The notes beneath the pieces are model-generated. The model was not told the origin of the DNA. It ran no database searches and was given only the letters and a program-made list of their open reading frames with translations. 64,000 bases of DNA, taken from the NCBI RefSeq assembly GCF_039539445.1, contig NZ_BAABDD010000006.1, positions 62,001 to 126,000 on the forward strand. Reading direction: 5' to 3'. The position numbers and the translations under genes were made by a program. The DNA comes from Salinactinospora qingdaonensis. Its GTDB lineage: Bacteria > Actinomycetota > Actinomycetes > Streptosporangiales > Streptosporangiaceae. Below, in pieces: positions 9,892 to 17,684 of this stretch (within the stretch, counting starts at the first letter, position 1; each line of letters opens with the position of its first letter).

Positions 9892-10338
9892 ATGGCCACC
9901 GGCAGTACCCCCCAAACCCCCGCCCAACGGATTCTGGTGCGCAGCCTGGAACTGCTGGAAAACGGGGACGCCCGCGGCTGGGTCGACCTGTTCCGGCCCG
10001 ACGGGGTCCTGGAGTTTCCCTACGCCCCGGAAGGCTGGCCCAAGCGGTTCGAGGGCCGTGACGCGCTGTGGGCGCACATGAGTAAGTTCCCCGAACACCT
10101 GAGCGTGACGTTCTCCGGAATCGTCTTCCGCGAGACCGCCGACCCCTACCTGGCGATCGCCGAGTTCCACGGCAACGGCACCGCGCTCTCCTCCGGGCGC
10201 CCCTTCGTCCAGGAGTACATCTCGGTGCTGTGGAGCGACGACACCGAGATCGTGCACTACCGCGACTTCTGGAACCCGCTGCTGCACCTGCAAGCCCTGG
10301 GTGGCGCGGAGGCCGCCGCCCAAATCGTGCAGAGCTAG
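9892..10338 (+). CDS. SnoaL-like / ketosteroid-isomerase-fold protein
   Basis: A 148-aa NTF2-like protein. The pattern (helical N-terminus, EFPYAPEGWPKRFEGRDALW, then alternating strands) is that of SnoaL-like polyketide cyclases and small-molecule isomerases. A good AAGGA Shine-Dalgarno precedes the ATG. Such proteins in natural-product clusters catalyse cyclisation, dehydration or epimerisation without cofactors, so a ring-closing or dehydration step is plausible. Its TAG stop lies in the CTAG at the left end of the inserted repeat element, so the gene runs exactly up to the insertion. Confidence 0.78.
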   Translation: MATGSTPQTPAQRILVRSLELLENGDARGWVDLFRPDGVLEFPYAPEGWPKRFEGRDALWAHMSKFPEHLSVTFSGIVFRETADPYLAIAEFHGNGTALSSGRPFVQEYISVLWSDDTEIVHYRDFWNPLLHLQALGGAEAAAQIVQS

Positions 10339-10565
10339 GTTCTGTTTTTTGAAAAGGGCGGCCAGGGGCGACGGTGGGCGCACGCGGGCAAGCGCGCCCC
10401 ACCAGGCTTGCAGGATGTGGCGCACCACGCCCGGTAGGCGCACACGGGCGAGCGCGCCCGCTGTCGCCCACGCGGGCTGCCGAGATCGCGAAGCGATCGA
10501 GGCACGAGCGGACGACGAACACCGCCGCAGCCCCACCCCCAGCCGTTCGAAAAACAACAACCTAG
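10335..10565 (+). mobile_element. MITE-like element, copy A (231 bp)
   Basis: This non-coding 231-bp element is bounded by CTAG at both ends. The left end is CTAGGTTCTGTTTTTTGAA and the right end, read inward, is CTAGGTTGTTGTTTTTCGAA: imperfect terminal inverted repeats. Near 10475-10510 it holds a hairpin core with GATCGCGAAGCGATC. The reverse complement matches copy B at 11524-11754 at all but one position by my reading. The CTAG boundary matches the 4-bp YTAR-type target of some IS5-family elements, but no transposase is in the window, so family assignment is inference. Confidence 0.8.
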
Positions 10566-10690
10566 CCCCCTCAACCTCCGATCCCCATCCCGCCATCCCG
10601 GCACCGCGGCCGGGCGGCTCTTCTACCGCCAGTCCGTCCGGCGAGCCCACCCAGGGGCGCCGGAGTCCCCTCTCACAGATGAGGATGCCT

Positions 10691-11527
10691 GTGAACCCCA
10701 TCCTGGAAACGTTGCGCTCCATCGCCCACGAACGCAGCCAGGGAGTTCCCGACGAGGATTTCATCCTGCGCAGCATGTGGCGGGTCGACCACCGCTCCCA
10801 GCCCACTCCCTACGAGCGTTTCATGGTCTACAGCTTCGTGATGGCCCAGACCGTACGGCAGGGATGCAGCTACGCCGACTTCGACTCGATCCAACTCGGC
10901 GAGTGGAGTGACCAGCTCATCGGGCAGGACGCCCGTGAGGTGAGGGGCTCGTGCCGGGAGGAGAACATCGCGCTGCTGGACGCGGTTTTCGGCGCGCTGC
11001 CGCGCTCGCCCCACGAGACCTACACCGTCAACGGCGGGACCGTGGCCAAGCCGCTGGCCCGCTCTCGGATCGTCGTCGCCGAGGCGATGCGGCTGCTACG
11101 CCGCCACGGCGGGAACCGGGTGGCCAACGTCGGCGTGATCGGTAACTTCATCCACCACCTCAAGCAGGAGGGGGTCGACGTCACCGCCAGCGACTTCGAC
11201 CCGGAGCTGATCAAGCACGGCATCCTCGACGTGCCGGTGGTGTCGGGCCGGCAGAGCCCCCAAGTGGTGGCCGAGGCCGACGTCGCGCTGGTGTGCAGCG
11301 AGACCCTGGCCAGCGACACCCTCGACGAGCTGGTGGCGGCGGCCCATGACAACGGCACCAAGCTGGTGCTGTTCGCGGTCACCGGCTGCCACTTCGCCGA
11401 AGAGTACTGCCGCACCTTCGGCATCGACGCCGTCATCTCCGAACCGCAGCCCCAGTACCTGTTCCAAGGGCCCTCCACGCTGGAGGTCTACCGGCGTGAG
11501 GATCTAGCCACGCGGGCCCTGCGCTAG
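10691..11527 (+). CDS. DUF4213/DUF364-like (Rossmann-like, putative heavy-metal chelation) protein
   Basis: A 278-aa protein with an N-terminal alpha/beta part and a C-terminal Rossmann-like part (NVGVIGNF, then ASDFDPE, then TLASDTLDELVAAA), the pattern of the DUF364 family of putative metal-binding proteins. The function of that family is not settled. GTG 10691 is chosen because GAGG sits about six bases before it; ATG at 10679 or 10685 is possible. The gene lies exactly between two inverted, nearly identical 231-bp repeats and its TAG stop is inside the right copy. It may be a passenger of a composite element or a true cluster gene that the repeats happen to flank. Metal delivery or sensing for a tailoring step is only a guess. 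Confidence 0.65.
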   Translation: MNPILETLRSIAHERSQGVPDEDFILRSMWRVDHRSQPTPYERFMVYSFVMAQTVRQGCSYADFDSIQLGEWSDQLIGQDAREVRGSCREENIALLDAVFGALPRSPHETYTVNGGTVAKPLARSRIVVAEAMRLLRRHGGNRVANVGVIGNFIHHLKQEGVDVTASDFDPELIKHGILDVPVVSGRQSPQVVAEADVALVCSETLASDTLDELVAAAHDNGTKLVLFAVTGCHFAEEYCRTFGIDAVISEPQPQYLFQGPSTLEVYRREDLATRALR

Positions 11528-11754
11528 GTCGTTGTTTTTCGAACGGCTGGGGGTGGGGCTGCGGCGGTGTTCGTCGTCCGCTCGTGCCTCGATCGCTTCG
11601 CGATCTCGGCAGCCCGCGTGGGCGACAGCGGGCGCGCTCGCCCGTGTGCGCCTACCGGGCGTGGTGCGCCACATCCTGCAAGCCTGGTGGGGCGCGCTTG
11701 CCCGCGTGCGCCCACCGTCGCCCCTGGCCGCCCTTTTCAAAAAACAGAACCTAG
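11524..11754 (-). mobile_element. MITE-like element, copy B (231 bp, inverted relative to copy A)
   Basis: This copy matches the reverse complement of copy A in 230 of 231 positions by eye; the seen difference is near the left end. It starts and ends with CTAG. Its left CTAG provides the stop codon of the DUF364-like gene. It ends 31 bases before the KAS III start, so it probably separates that gene from upstream transcription. Confidence 0.8.
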
Positions 11755-11785
11755 CCGATCGCAGCGAGCCGGAAGGCGGGAAACC

Positions 11786-12793
11786 ATGGGAGACTCCACA
11801 CAGCGCGGCGCCGTGCTGGCAGGGCTGGGCACCTACCTGCCCAGCTACGTACTCACCAACGACATGCTGGCCCACGTCGTGGACACCTCGGATGAATGGA
11901 TTCGGACCCGCACCGGCATTCGGCAGCGCCACATCGCCGGCGACGGCGAGCGTACCGGCGACCTGGCGGTCGAGGCGGGCGGCCGAGCGCTCGCCTCGGC
12001 CGGGGTGGACACGGTGCAGGCGCTGGTCGTGGCCACCACCACCCCGGACCAGACGTGCCCGGCCACCGCGCCGCAGGTAGCCCAACGGCTGGGACTGGGC
12101 ACCATCGCGGCCTTCGACGTATCGGCGGCGTGCAGCGGGTTCCTCTACGCGCTGGCGACCACGACCAGCCTGATCCGTTCCGGGCTGTTCGACAGCGTCT
12201 TGCTGATCGGCTCGGACACCTTCTCGACCACGCTGGACCCCACCGACCGCTCGACCAGGGCGCTCATCGGTGACGGCGCCGGGGCCGTGGTCGTGCGCCG
12301 CGGAGCCCCCGACGAGCCGGGGGCTCTGCTGGACTTCGATCTCGGCAGTGACGGCAGCAAGGTCGACCTGCTGCTGGTGCCGGCCGTCACCCCAACCCAG
12401 CGCGCCGAAGGCCGGGCCGACAACTACTTCCAGATGCGGGGCAAGCCGGTCTTCAGCAACGCCGTGCTGCGGATGACCGAGTCCGTGACCCGGCTACTGG
12501 CCGAGGTGGGCTGGGAGGCCGGCAAGGTCGACCACCTCGTCCCCCACCAGGCCAACGCCCGCATCCTCACCGAGGTGGCCAACCGACTCGGGATCGAGCC
12601 CGAACGCACAGTCGTCAACATCGACCAGGTCGGCAACACGGTCGCCGCCTCCATCCCGCTCGCGATGGCCCACGGCGTGCAACAGCGGCGTATCCGCCCC
12701 GGCGACCGCGTCGTTCTCACCGGTTTCGGCGCGGGGTTGACCTGGGGCACGGCCGCGCTGGAGTGGCCCAACCTGACCGACGTCTCGATCTAG
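11786..12793 (+). CDS. 3-oxoacyl-ACP synthase III (KAS III / FabH-like)
   Basis: A 335-aa condensing enzyme of the FabH family, which joins an acyl-CoA starter to malonyl-ACP. The Cys lies in SAACSGFLYAL, the His in PHQANARI and the Asn in QVGNTVAAS; the N-terminus has the usual GLGTYLPSYVLTN start. GGAAGGCGGG precedes the ATG. A dedicated ACP follows 15 bases later and an acyl-CoA dehydrogenase after that, so the trio probably makes a short, perhaps unsaturated, acyl chain that N-acylates the serine of the NRPS product. That link is inference. Confidence 0.93.
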   Translation: MGDSTQRGAVLAGLGTYLPSYVLTNDMLAHVVDTSDEWIRTRTGIRQRHIAGDGERTGDLAVEAGGRALASAGVDTVQALVVATTTPDQTCPATAPQVAQRLGLGTIAAFDVSAACSGFLYALATTTSLIRSGLFDSVLLIGSDTFSTTLDPTDRSTRALIGDGAGAVVVRRGAPDEPGALLDFDLGSDGSKVDLLLVPAVTPTQRAEGRADNYFQMRGKPVFSNAVLRMTESVTRLLAEVGWEAGKVDHLVPHQANARILTEVANRLGIEPERTVVNIDQVGNTVAASIPLAMAHGVQQRRIRPGDRVVLTGFGAGLTWGTAALEWPNLTDVSI

Positions 12794-12808
12794 AACGGAA
12801 AGGCTGTC

Positions 12809-13045
12809 ATGGCACGTGACATCGAAAACCGGCTGCTGGTGTTGATCAGCGAGCGCAGCGAGGTGCCCGTCGACGACCTCACCCCGGAAACCGCGCTGGA
12901 GGATCTGGGGTTCGACTCGCTGGTGCAGGTGGAGTTGGCGTCGCAACTGAGTCAGGAGTTCGACACCTTCGCCGTCGACGACGAATTGGAGTTCGCCGAG
13001 ACCGTGGGCGATCTGCTCACCGCGGTGCGCTCGGTCACCCCCTAG
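12809..13045 (+). CDS. Acyl carrier protein
   Basis: A 78-aa discrete acyl carrier protein. The phosphopantetheine-attachment Ser is in GFDSLVQVEL, and the acidic helices flanking it are typical. AACGGAAAGG precedes the ATG. It directly follows KAS III and should carry the growing or finished acyl chain. Its TAG stop is contained in the CTAG that begins the third repeat copy, as for the two upstream genes that end at repeats. Confidence 0.93.
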   Translation: MARDIENRLLVLISERSEVPVDDLTPETALEDLGFDSLVQVELASQLSQEFDTFAVDDELEFAETVGDLLTAVRSVTP

Positions 13046-13214
13046 GGCTCTGTTCTTCGGAAGGGGCGGCGAGGACAAGGGGCGGTGCGAGAAGCGGGTG
13101 AGCGTCTCCGCCGTCGCCTTCGCAGGCTGCCGAGATCGCGAAGCGATCGAGGCACGAGCCAACGAAGAACACCCCCACGACCTCACCCCCAGCCGTTCGG
13201 AAAACAGGACCTGA
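13042..13214 (+). mobile_element. MITE-like element, copy C (about 173 bp, internally shortened)
   Basis: The same family as copies A and B in the orientation of A. It has CTAG with GGCTCTGTTCTTCGGAA at the left, the GATCGCGAAGCGATC core, and GTTCGGAAAACAGGACCTGA at the right. The right boundary has decayed from CTAG to CTGA and the middle lacks about 60 bp. It lies between the ACP gene and the acyl-CoA dehydrogenase gene. Confidence 0.75.
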
Positions 13215-13229
13215 CCGAGAGGAGCGCTC

Positions 13230-14372
13230 ATGGCACCGCAGGCTCTCCAGGTGGCCCGCGAGTTCGTGCGCACCGAGATCTTGGAGCGCGACGCCGAGCC
13301 CGACACGGGGGTGCACGCGCGGTTCCGGGAGAGTGGGGTGGCGAACTGGTGGCTGCCCGAGTCCACCGGCGGGTTGGGCCTACCGCTGGTGGAGGGGGTC
13401 GACATCGCCGCCGCGCTCGCCTACGGCGACGCGGGGCTGGCCTTCTCCTCCTTCGTGTCGATCGTGGGCACCAGCTTGCTGGAACTCTACGGTGGCCAGC
13501 GACTCCAGCGGGAATGGCTGAAGCCGCTGGCCACCACAGGCGGCTACTGCGCCGTCCTGGGCAGCGAGCGTGAGGCCGGCAGCGAACTCGACCGGATGGA
13601 CACCACCGCGGCGCGCGACGGCGACACCGTGGTACTCAACGGGACGAAACTGTTCTCCACCAACGCCGACGCGGCCGATTTCTGGATCGTGTTCGCCCGG
13701 GCAACAGCGGGAATGGAACAGCCCTACGTGGCTGTGGTAGTGCCGCGAACCGCTCCGGGAGTTCGTATCGAGAAACGCTGGAACACACTCGGGCTGGCCA
13801 CCTCACCGGTTTACCAGGTCTCGCTCACCGACTGCCGCGTAACAGCCGAAAATGTCCTGGCAGGGCACGGGTTACGGCTGTTGGAAATTGGCCTCAACCC
13901 CAGCCGTATTCTCATCGCGGCCACCGCGGTGGGGATAGCGCGGCGAGTTCGTGATCTGTGCATGGGGTATGCCAAGAACAAGCCGCTCAAAGGAACGACA
14001 CTGGCCAAGAATCCGATCTTCGCCGACAAACTCGCGCAGATGGAGGTCGGTATCGAGGTCATGCGCTCGCAGTGTCGGGCCGCCGCCCGCGACTACGACG
14101 CGATCATGGCCGGCGCGGACCCGGCGGCCGGATTCGCCCGGCGGGGCGCGTTGAAGTCGGCGTTGGTGGCGAAAGTGTACTGCGGTCAGACCGGCTGGCA
14201 GATCGCCGGCACCGGATCGGAGGTCTTCGGCGGGCTGGGCTACACCGACGAAGTGGCGATCGGTCGACTCGTGCGCGACATGCGATTCGTGTCGCTGGTG
14301 GAAGGCGGCGACGAAGTGGTACGGGAACTGCTCTACGCCCGGCACGTGATGCCACCCGCGAAACGCTCCTGA
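13230..14372 (+). CDS. Acyl-CoA (acyl-ACP) dehydrogenase family flavoprotein
   Basis: A 380-aa acyl-CoA dehydrogenase-type FAD enzyme. It has the N-terminal helical domain, a middle beta domain (GSEREAGSELD, WNTLGL) and a C-terminal helical domain ending in LVEGGDEVVRELLYAR, which carries the catalytic-base-like Glu. GAGAGGAGCGCTC precedes the ATG. Members in natural-product clusters often introduce an alpha,beta double bond in carrier-bound acyl chains. Next to KAS III and ACP, a role in making an enoyl starter is likely, but electron acceptor and substrate are unknown. Confidence 0.88.
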   Translation: MAPQALQVAREFVRTEILERDAEPDTGVHARFRESGVANWWLPESTGGLGLPLVEGVDIAAALAYGDAGLAFSSFVSIVGTSLLELYGGQRLQREWLKPLATTGGYCAVLGSEREAGSELDRMDTTAARDGDTVVLNGTKLFSTNADAADFWIVFARATAGMEQPYVAVVVPRTAPGVRIEKRWNTLGLATSPVYQVSLTDCRVTAENVLAGHGLRLLEIGLNPSRILIAATAVGIARRVRDLCMGYAKNKPLKGTTLAKNPIFADKLAQMEVGIEVMRSQCRAAARDYDAIMAGADPAAGFARRGALKSALVAKVYCGQTGWQIAGTGSEVFGGLGYTDEVAIGRLVRDMRFVSLVEGGDEVVRELLYARHVMPPAKRS

Positions 14373-14590
14373 GGCTACCGAGGAAAAGATCACGCGCCAC
14401 GTCGACACGCGCAAAACAGTCCGATTACCACCTGGTTGTCCCCTTCAACGAGAGAACATCTTCGACTCCCGGTGGCCTCCCGTACCGGGCGCGTGGGGGT
14501 TTTGCGGACGAAACCGGGAGAGCAGCGGGATAATGTTACGGCATGGGGAGTTCTCTGTTCGACCAAAAAGACATCCACTGACCGGCCTCC

Positions 14591-14604
14591 GTTCGCTGAG
14601 TGCG
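14591..14604 (+). promoter_or_regulatory. Candidate ClgR operator upstream of clpP
   Basis: GTTCGC-TGAGT-GCG matches the Streptomyces ClgR recognition pattern (GTTCGC-N5-GCG, from memory) and lies about 120 bp before clpP. It sits in the 354-bp gap 14373-14726, which is less GC-rich than the genes around it and otherwise holds only promoter-like sequence. Confidence 0.5.
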
Positions 14605-14726
14605 GAAAAAGCCTGGTCGCCACCTACCGGGCGTGCGCCGACAGTGAACACGGCTGAAAATCACGGGGGCGGCGGTCTAACGTCGCAATCGTCGCAATCG
14701 CTTCGATTCACAGACAGGTGTTGGAA

Positions 14727-15359
14727 ATGCCGAATGCTCTGCACAACCCCGATCCGAGTGACATTCGCATGGCCGGTGACCCGGGAACGGGGTTGATGGG
14801 CGACCAGACGACCCAGCAACTGCTGAGCCAGCGCATCGTGTTCCTCGGCCAGGAGGTCAACGACGAGATCGCCAACCGCATCGTGGGGCAGTTGCTGCTG
14901 CTGTCGGCCGAGGACCGCCACAGCGACATCACCCTCTACATCAACTCCCCCGGCGGCTCGGTGTTCGCCGGTATGGGCATCTACGACGTGATGCAGTACG
15001 TGCCCAACGACGTGCGCACCGTGGGTATCGGGTTCGCCGCGTCGATGGGCCAGTTCCTGCTGTGCGCGGGCGCACCGGGCAAGCGCTACGCCCTGCCCCA
15101 CACCCGCATCGTCATGCACCAACCTCACGGCGGTGTGGGCGGCAGCGCCACCGACATCCGCATCATGGCCGATCAGATGCGCCACACCAAGGAAACCCTG
15201 ATCAACCGGATCGCGATGCACACCGGCCAGACCCCGGAGCAGATCGAGAAGGACGGCGACCGCGACTACTGGTTCACCGCCGCCGAGGCCAAGGAGTACG
15301 GCTTCATCGACGAGGTGCTCGACACCACCGCCGACGTCGCCGCGGCCGGCTCGGCCTGA
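14727..15359 (+). CDS. clpP: ClpP serine protease subunit, probable self-resistance copy
   Basis: A 210-aa ClpP. The catalytic triad is intact: Ser near 106 in FAASMGQFLL, His near 131 in IVMHQPHGG and Asp near 180 in DGDRDYWF. The oligomerisation segment and YINSPGGSV substrate-binding strand are present. ATG 14727 is preferred because AGGTG lies at the right distance; a GTG at 14718 is in frame. The gene stands alone: no second clpP, clpX or tig is adjacent, unlike the housekeeping operons of actinomycetes. Placed at the end of a biosynthetic cluster, it is a good candidate for an insensitive target copy, as in the azabicyclene/clipibicyclene family of ClpP inhibitors. Resistance is inference. 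Confidence 0.95.
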   Translation: MPNALHNPDPSDIRMAGDPGTGLMGDQTTQQLLSQRIVFLGQEVNDEIANRIVGQLLLLSAEDRHSDITLYINSPGGSVFAGMGIYDVMQYVPNDVRTVGIGFAASMGQFLLCAGAPGKRYALPHTRIVMHQPHGGVGGSATDIRIMADQMRHTKETLINRIAMHTGQTPEQIEKDGDRDYWFTAAEAKEYGFIDEVLDTTADVAAAGSA

Positions 15360-15495
15360 GCGGCCACGACGGCGGCCACCCCACGAGCGGTGCCCACCCA
15401 CGTGTGGACGCGCTGTGACACGCCTGCGGTGGCCCGGCGCGTTCGCCGGTCGGAGTCGACGGCGAGTGCGCCGGGGCGGTGTGGCCGCCGCCGGC

Positions 15496-16440
15496 TCAGG
15501 TCAGTTCGGGGTCGTGGTCGCCGTTGGCGCGCAGCGCGGGGTTGAAGGCGTCGCGCAGCGTGTCGCCGAGCAGGCTGAAGGCGATGACGACGAGGGTGAT
15601 CGCCACACCGGGGAACACCGCGGCCCACCACGCCAGCCGCAGGGTCTGCTGCGAGTCGGCGAGCATGCTGCCCAGTGAGAAGCCCGGCGGCTGCACGCCC
15701 AGCCCCAGCAGACTCAACGAGCTTTCCACCAGCACCAGCGTGCCCACGCCGGTGGACCACAGGATGATCACCGGCCCGAGGATGTTGGGGGCGATGTGGC
15801 GCAGCATCACCCGCAGCGGTGAGGCGCCGCTGGTGCGGGCGGCGGTGACGAAGTCCATGCGTTTGGTCTGCTGCACCGACGAGACGATAGTGCGCGCGTA
15901 GTTCGCCCACCCCCAAAACGCCAGGACCAGCATCAGCTTGACGACGCCGGGGCCCATGAAGGCGGCCAGCGCGATCCCCACCGCGGCGAAGGGCACCGCG
16001 AACTGGATGTCGGCCAGCCGCATGAGGGCGCCGCCGAGGAAACGCTCGTAGTAGCCGGCCAGCAGCCCCAGGGTCAGGCCGATGGCCGCGGTCGCGGTGG
16101 AGGTGAAAAAGCCGATGAGCAGGCTCAACCGTAGCCCCACCAGGATGCGGCTGAGGACGTCGCGGCCCAGCGGGTCGGTGCCGAGCAGGTGGCCGCCCTC
16201 GCCGCCCAGCCACGACGGCGGCTGGTTGACCTCGCGCAGCACCTGCTCGACGGGGTCGCGGGGCACCAGCAGGTCGGCGAAGCAGGCGATGAGCACCAGC
16301 GCGGTGATCAGCAGCACCGCGACCTTGCCCAACGGGGCGGCCCACACCCGGGCCGCGATCTCCCATCCCTGGGACCTGCTGCGGGGGGTGCGGTGCTGCT
16401 GTGGCGCCGCGGGGGTCGTGGTCGTTGTCGTCGCGTTCAC
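15496..16440 (-). CDS. ABC transporter permease, DppC/OppC type
   Basis: A 314-aa inner-membrane permease of the peptide/nickel ABC family. It has a Thr-rich cytoplasmic N-terminus, a first membrane segment (VAVLLITALVLIACF), the family LGTDPLGRDVLSRI segment, and the EAA-type loop (AARTSGASPLRVMLRHIAPN) that contacts the ATPases. It is the last gene of the leftward transporter operon and its ATG overlaps the DppB-type stop. It converges with clpP across about 135 bp. Confidence 0.93.
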   Translation of the reverse strand: MNATTTTTTPAAPQQHRTPRSRSQGWEIAARVWAAPLGKVAVLLITALVLIACFADLLVPRDPVEQVLREVNQPPSWLGGEGGHLLGTDPLGRDVLSRILVGLRLSLLIGFFTSTATAAIGLTLGLLAGYYERFLGGALMRLADIQFAVPFAAVGIALAAFMGPGVVKLMLVLAFWGWANYARTIVSSVQQTKRMDFVTAARTSGASPLRVMLRHIAPNILGPVIILWSTGVGTLVLVESSLSLLGLGVQPPGFSLGSMLADSQQTLRLAWWAAVFPGVAITLVVIAFSLLGDTLRDAFNPALRANGDHDPELT

Positions 16441-17363
16441 CGTGCCGCCTTCGCTCGTAGCCGTGGATCGATGAGCCGGACGCTGGCGTCCATGAGGATG
16501 TTCATCACCGTGATCAGCACCGCGAGGCTGAAGACGCTGGCCTGGACCACGGGGAAGTCACGGTTGGTCACACTCTCGACCAGCAGCCCGCCCAGCCCCC
16601 TGTAGTCGAGCAGCGGTTCGAGGATGAGCAGCGCGCTGAACATCAGGGAGAACTGCACCCCCAACCACGCCAGGACCGGCGGGAGTGCGGTGGGCAGGGC
16701 GTGGGCCAGCAGCACCCGGGCGGGGCTGACGCCTTTGGAGCGGGCGGTGATGACGTGACCGTCGGTGAAGGCGTCGAGGAGTTGGCCGCGCACCAGCCGG
16801 CTCAACGTCGCCAGACCGTACAGGCTCAGCACGATCCACGGGATGACCAGCGAGGCGAAGCCGGCGTTGCCGGTGGCCGGCAGCAGGTTCAGGTTGATCG
16901 ACAGCACCAGCACCAGCACGAGGGCGAGCCAGAAGTAGGGGATGCCGTCGAAGATGAACGTGACCACCATCAGGGAACGCCCCGACAGCCGGGTGGGGCG
17001 CAGCGCGGCGGCGGTGCCGATGGCCAGCGCCAACAGCAGCGTGATTCCCAGGGCGGGCAGCACGATCCACAGGCTGGGGCCGAGCCGTTCGAACACCAAC
17101 TGCGCCGAAGGCACGTCGAACATGAACGACTGGCCGAAGTCCAGGGTGAAGCTGGCGGCCAGCGTGGAGACGTACTGCACGAGCAGCGGCCGGTCCAGGC
17201 CCAAGCGTTCCCGGGTCGCCTCGATCACTTCGGGGCTGGCGTCGGCCGGGGACATCAGCGTGGCCGGGTCGCCGGAGAGGCGGGCCAGCGCGAACAGCAG
17301 GGTGGCCACGCCCACCGCGACGAAGGCGATGAGGGCGAAGCGACGGAGCAGGTAGAGGGCCAT
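16437..17363 (-). CDS. ABC transporter permease, DppB/OppB type
   Basis: A 308-aa membrane permease pairing with the DppC-type subunit. The N-terminus LYLLRRFALIAFVAVGVATL is the typical first membrane segment. A periplasmic region follows, then further segments and the EAA loop (TARSKGVSPARVLLAHALPT). ATG 17363 is chosen because it begins exactly at the family start; longer frames upstream overlap the neighbouring small gene. It overlaps the next gene by four bases. Confidence 0.93.
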   Translation of the reverse strand: MALYLLRRFALIAFVAVGVATLLFALARLSGDPATLMSPADASPEVIEATRERLGLDRPLLVQYVSTLAASFTLDFGQSFMFDVPSAQLVFERLGPSLWIVLPALGITLLLALAIGTAAALRPTRLSGRSLMVVTFIFDGIPYFWLALVLVLVLSINLNLLPATGNAGFASLVIPWIVLSLYGLATLSRLVRGQLLDAFTDGHVITARSKGVSPARVLLAHALPTALPPVLAWLGVQFSLMFSALLILEPLLDYRGLGGLLVESVTNRDFPVVQASVFSLAVLITVMNILMDASVRLIDPRLRAKAAR

Positions 17364-17368
17364 ACCAG

Positions 17369-17680
17369 CTACCGCCGGCTCTCGGGGGACGCGGTCTCGT
17401 GGGAGTCCTCGCCGCCGGCGCGGGAGGCGGCCTCGAAGATGCGGGTGAGGAAGCGTTCCCGCTCCTCGGCGAGGCGCTGGGCGTGCTCGCCCTCGGGTTG
17501 GGCGGTGTCGATGTCGTCTCGGGTGAGGGTGCCGCGCTCGTCGAGCAGGCGCTCGATGACACTGAGCCGGTCGCGCATCACCCACAGCTCCGAGGCCAGC
17601 TCCATGGTGATGGCGAACAGCGCGTCCATGTGCTGGGGCCGGGTGAGGTACACCGGGTTGTCGTTGGCGAAACCGGGCAT
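17369..17680 (-). CDS. Small helical protein 1 (partner of the methyltransferase/transporter)
   Basis: A 103-aa, charged, mainly helical protein without membrane segments. The core (ELASELWVMRDRLSVIERLL, then DERGTLTRDDID, then an ERERFLTRIF helix) is clearly paralogous to the protein at 24103-24384 (ELASEVWILRDR, HLLAEQGTVSQEALDEL, ERSAFVERVF). Both genes accompany paralogous methyltransferases. This one sits between ATPase and permease genes with gaps of four or five bases, so it is co-expressed with the transporter. I know no function. A small subunit or stabiliser of the methyltransferase, or an alpha-helical enzyme partner, is possible. Confidence 0.75.
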   Translation of the reverse strand: MPGFANDNPVYLTRPQHMDALFAITMELASELWVMRDRLSVIERLLDERGTLTRDDIDTAQPEGEHAQRLAEERERFLTRIFEAASRAGGEDSHETASPESRR

Positions 17681-17684
17681 GGTG

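Noticed and set aside
10335..11754. Complete insertion sequence
   Set aside because: The elements are 231 bp and non-coding; no transposase gene lies between or near them.
2..14372. Epoxyketone (epoxomicin/eponemycin-like) cluster, because of the acyl-CoA dehydrogenase next to an NRPS
   Set aside because: No PKS module follows the NRPS, which ends in its own TE, and the Ser/Pro-like codes with a flavin monooxygenase fit bicyclic alkaloids better.
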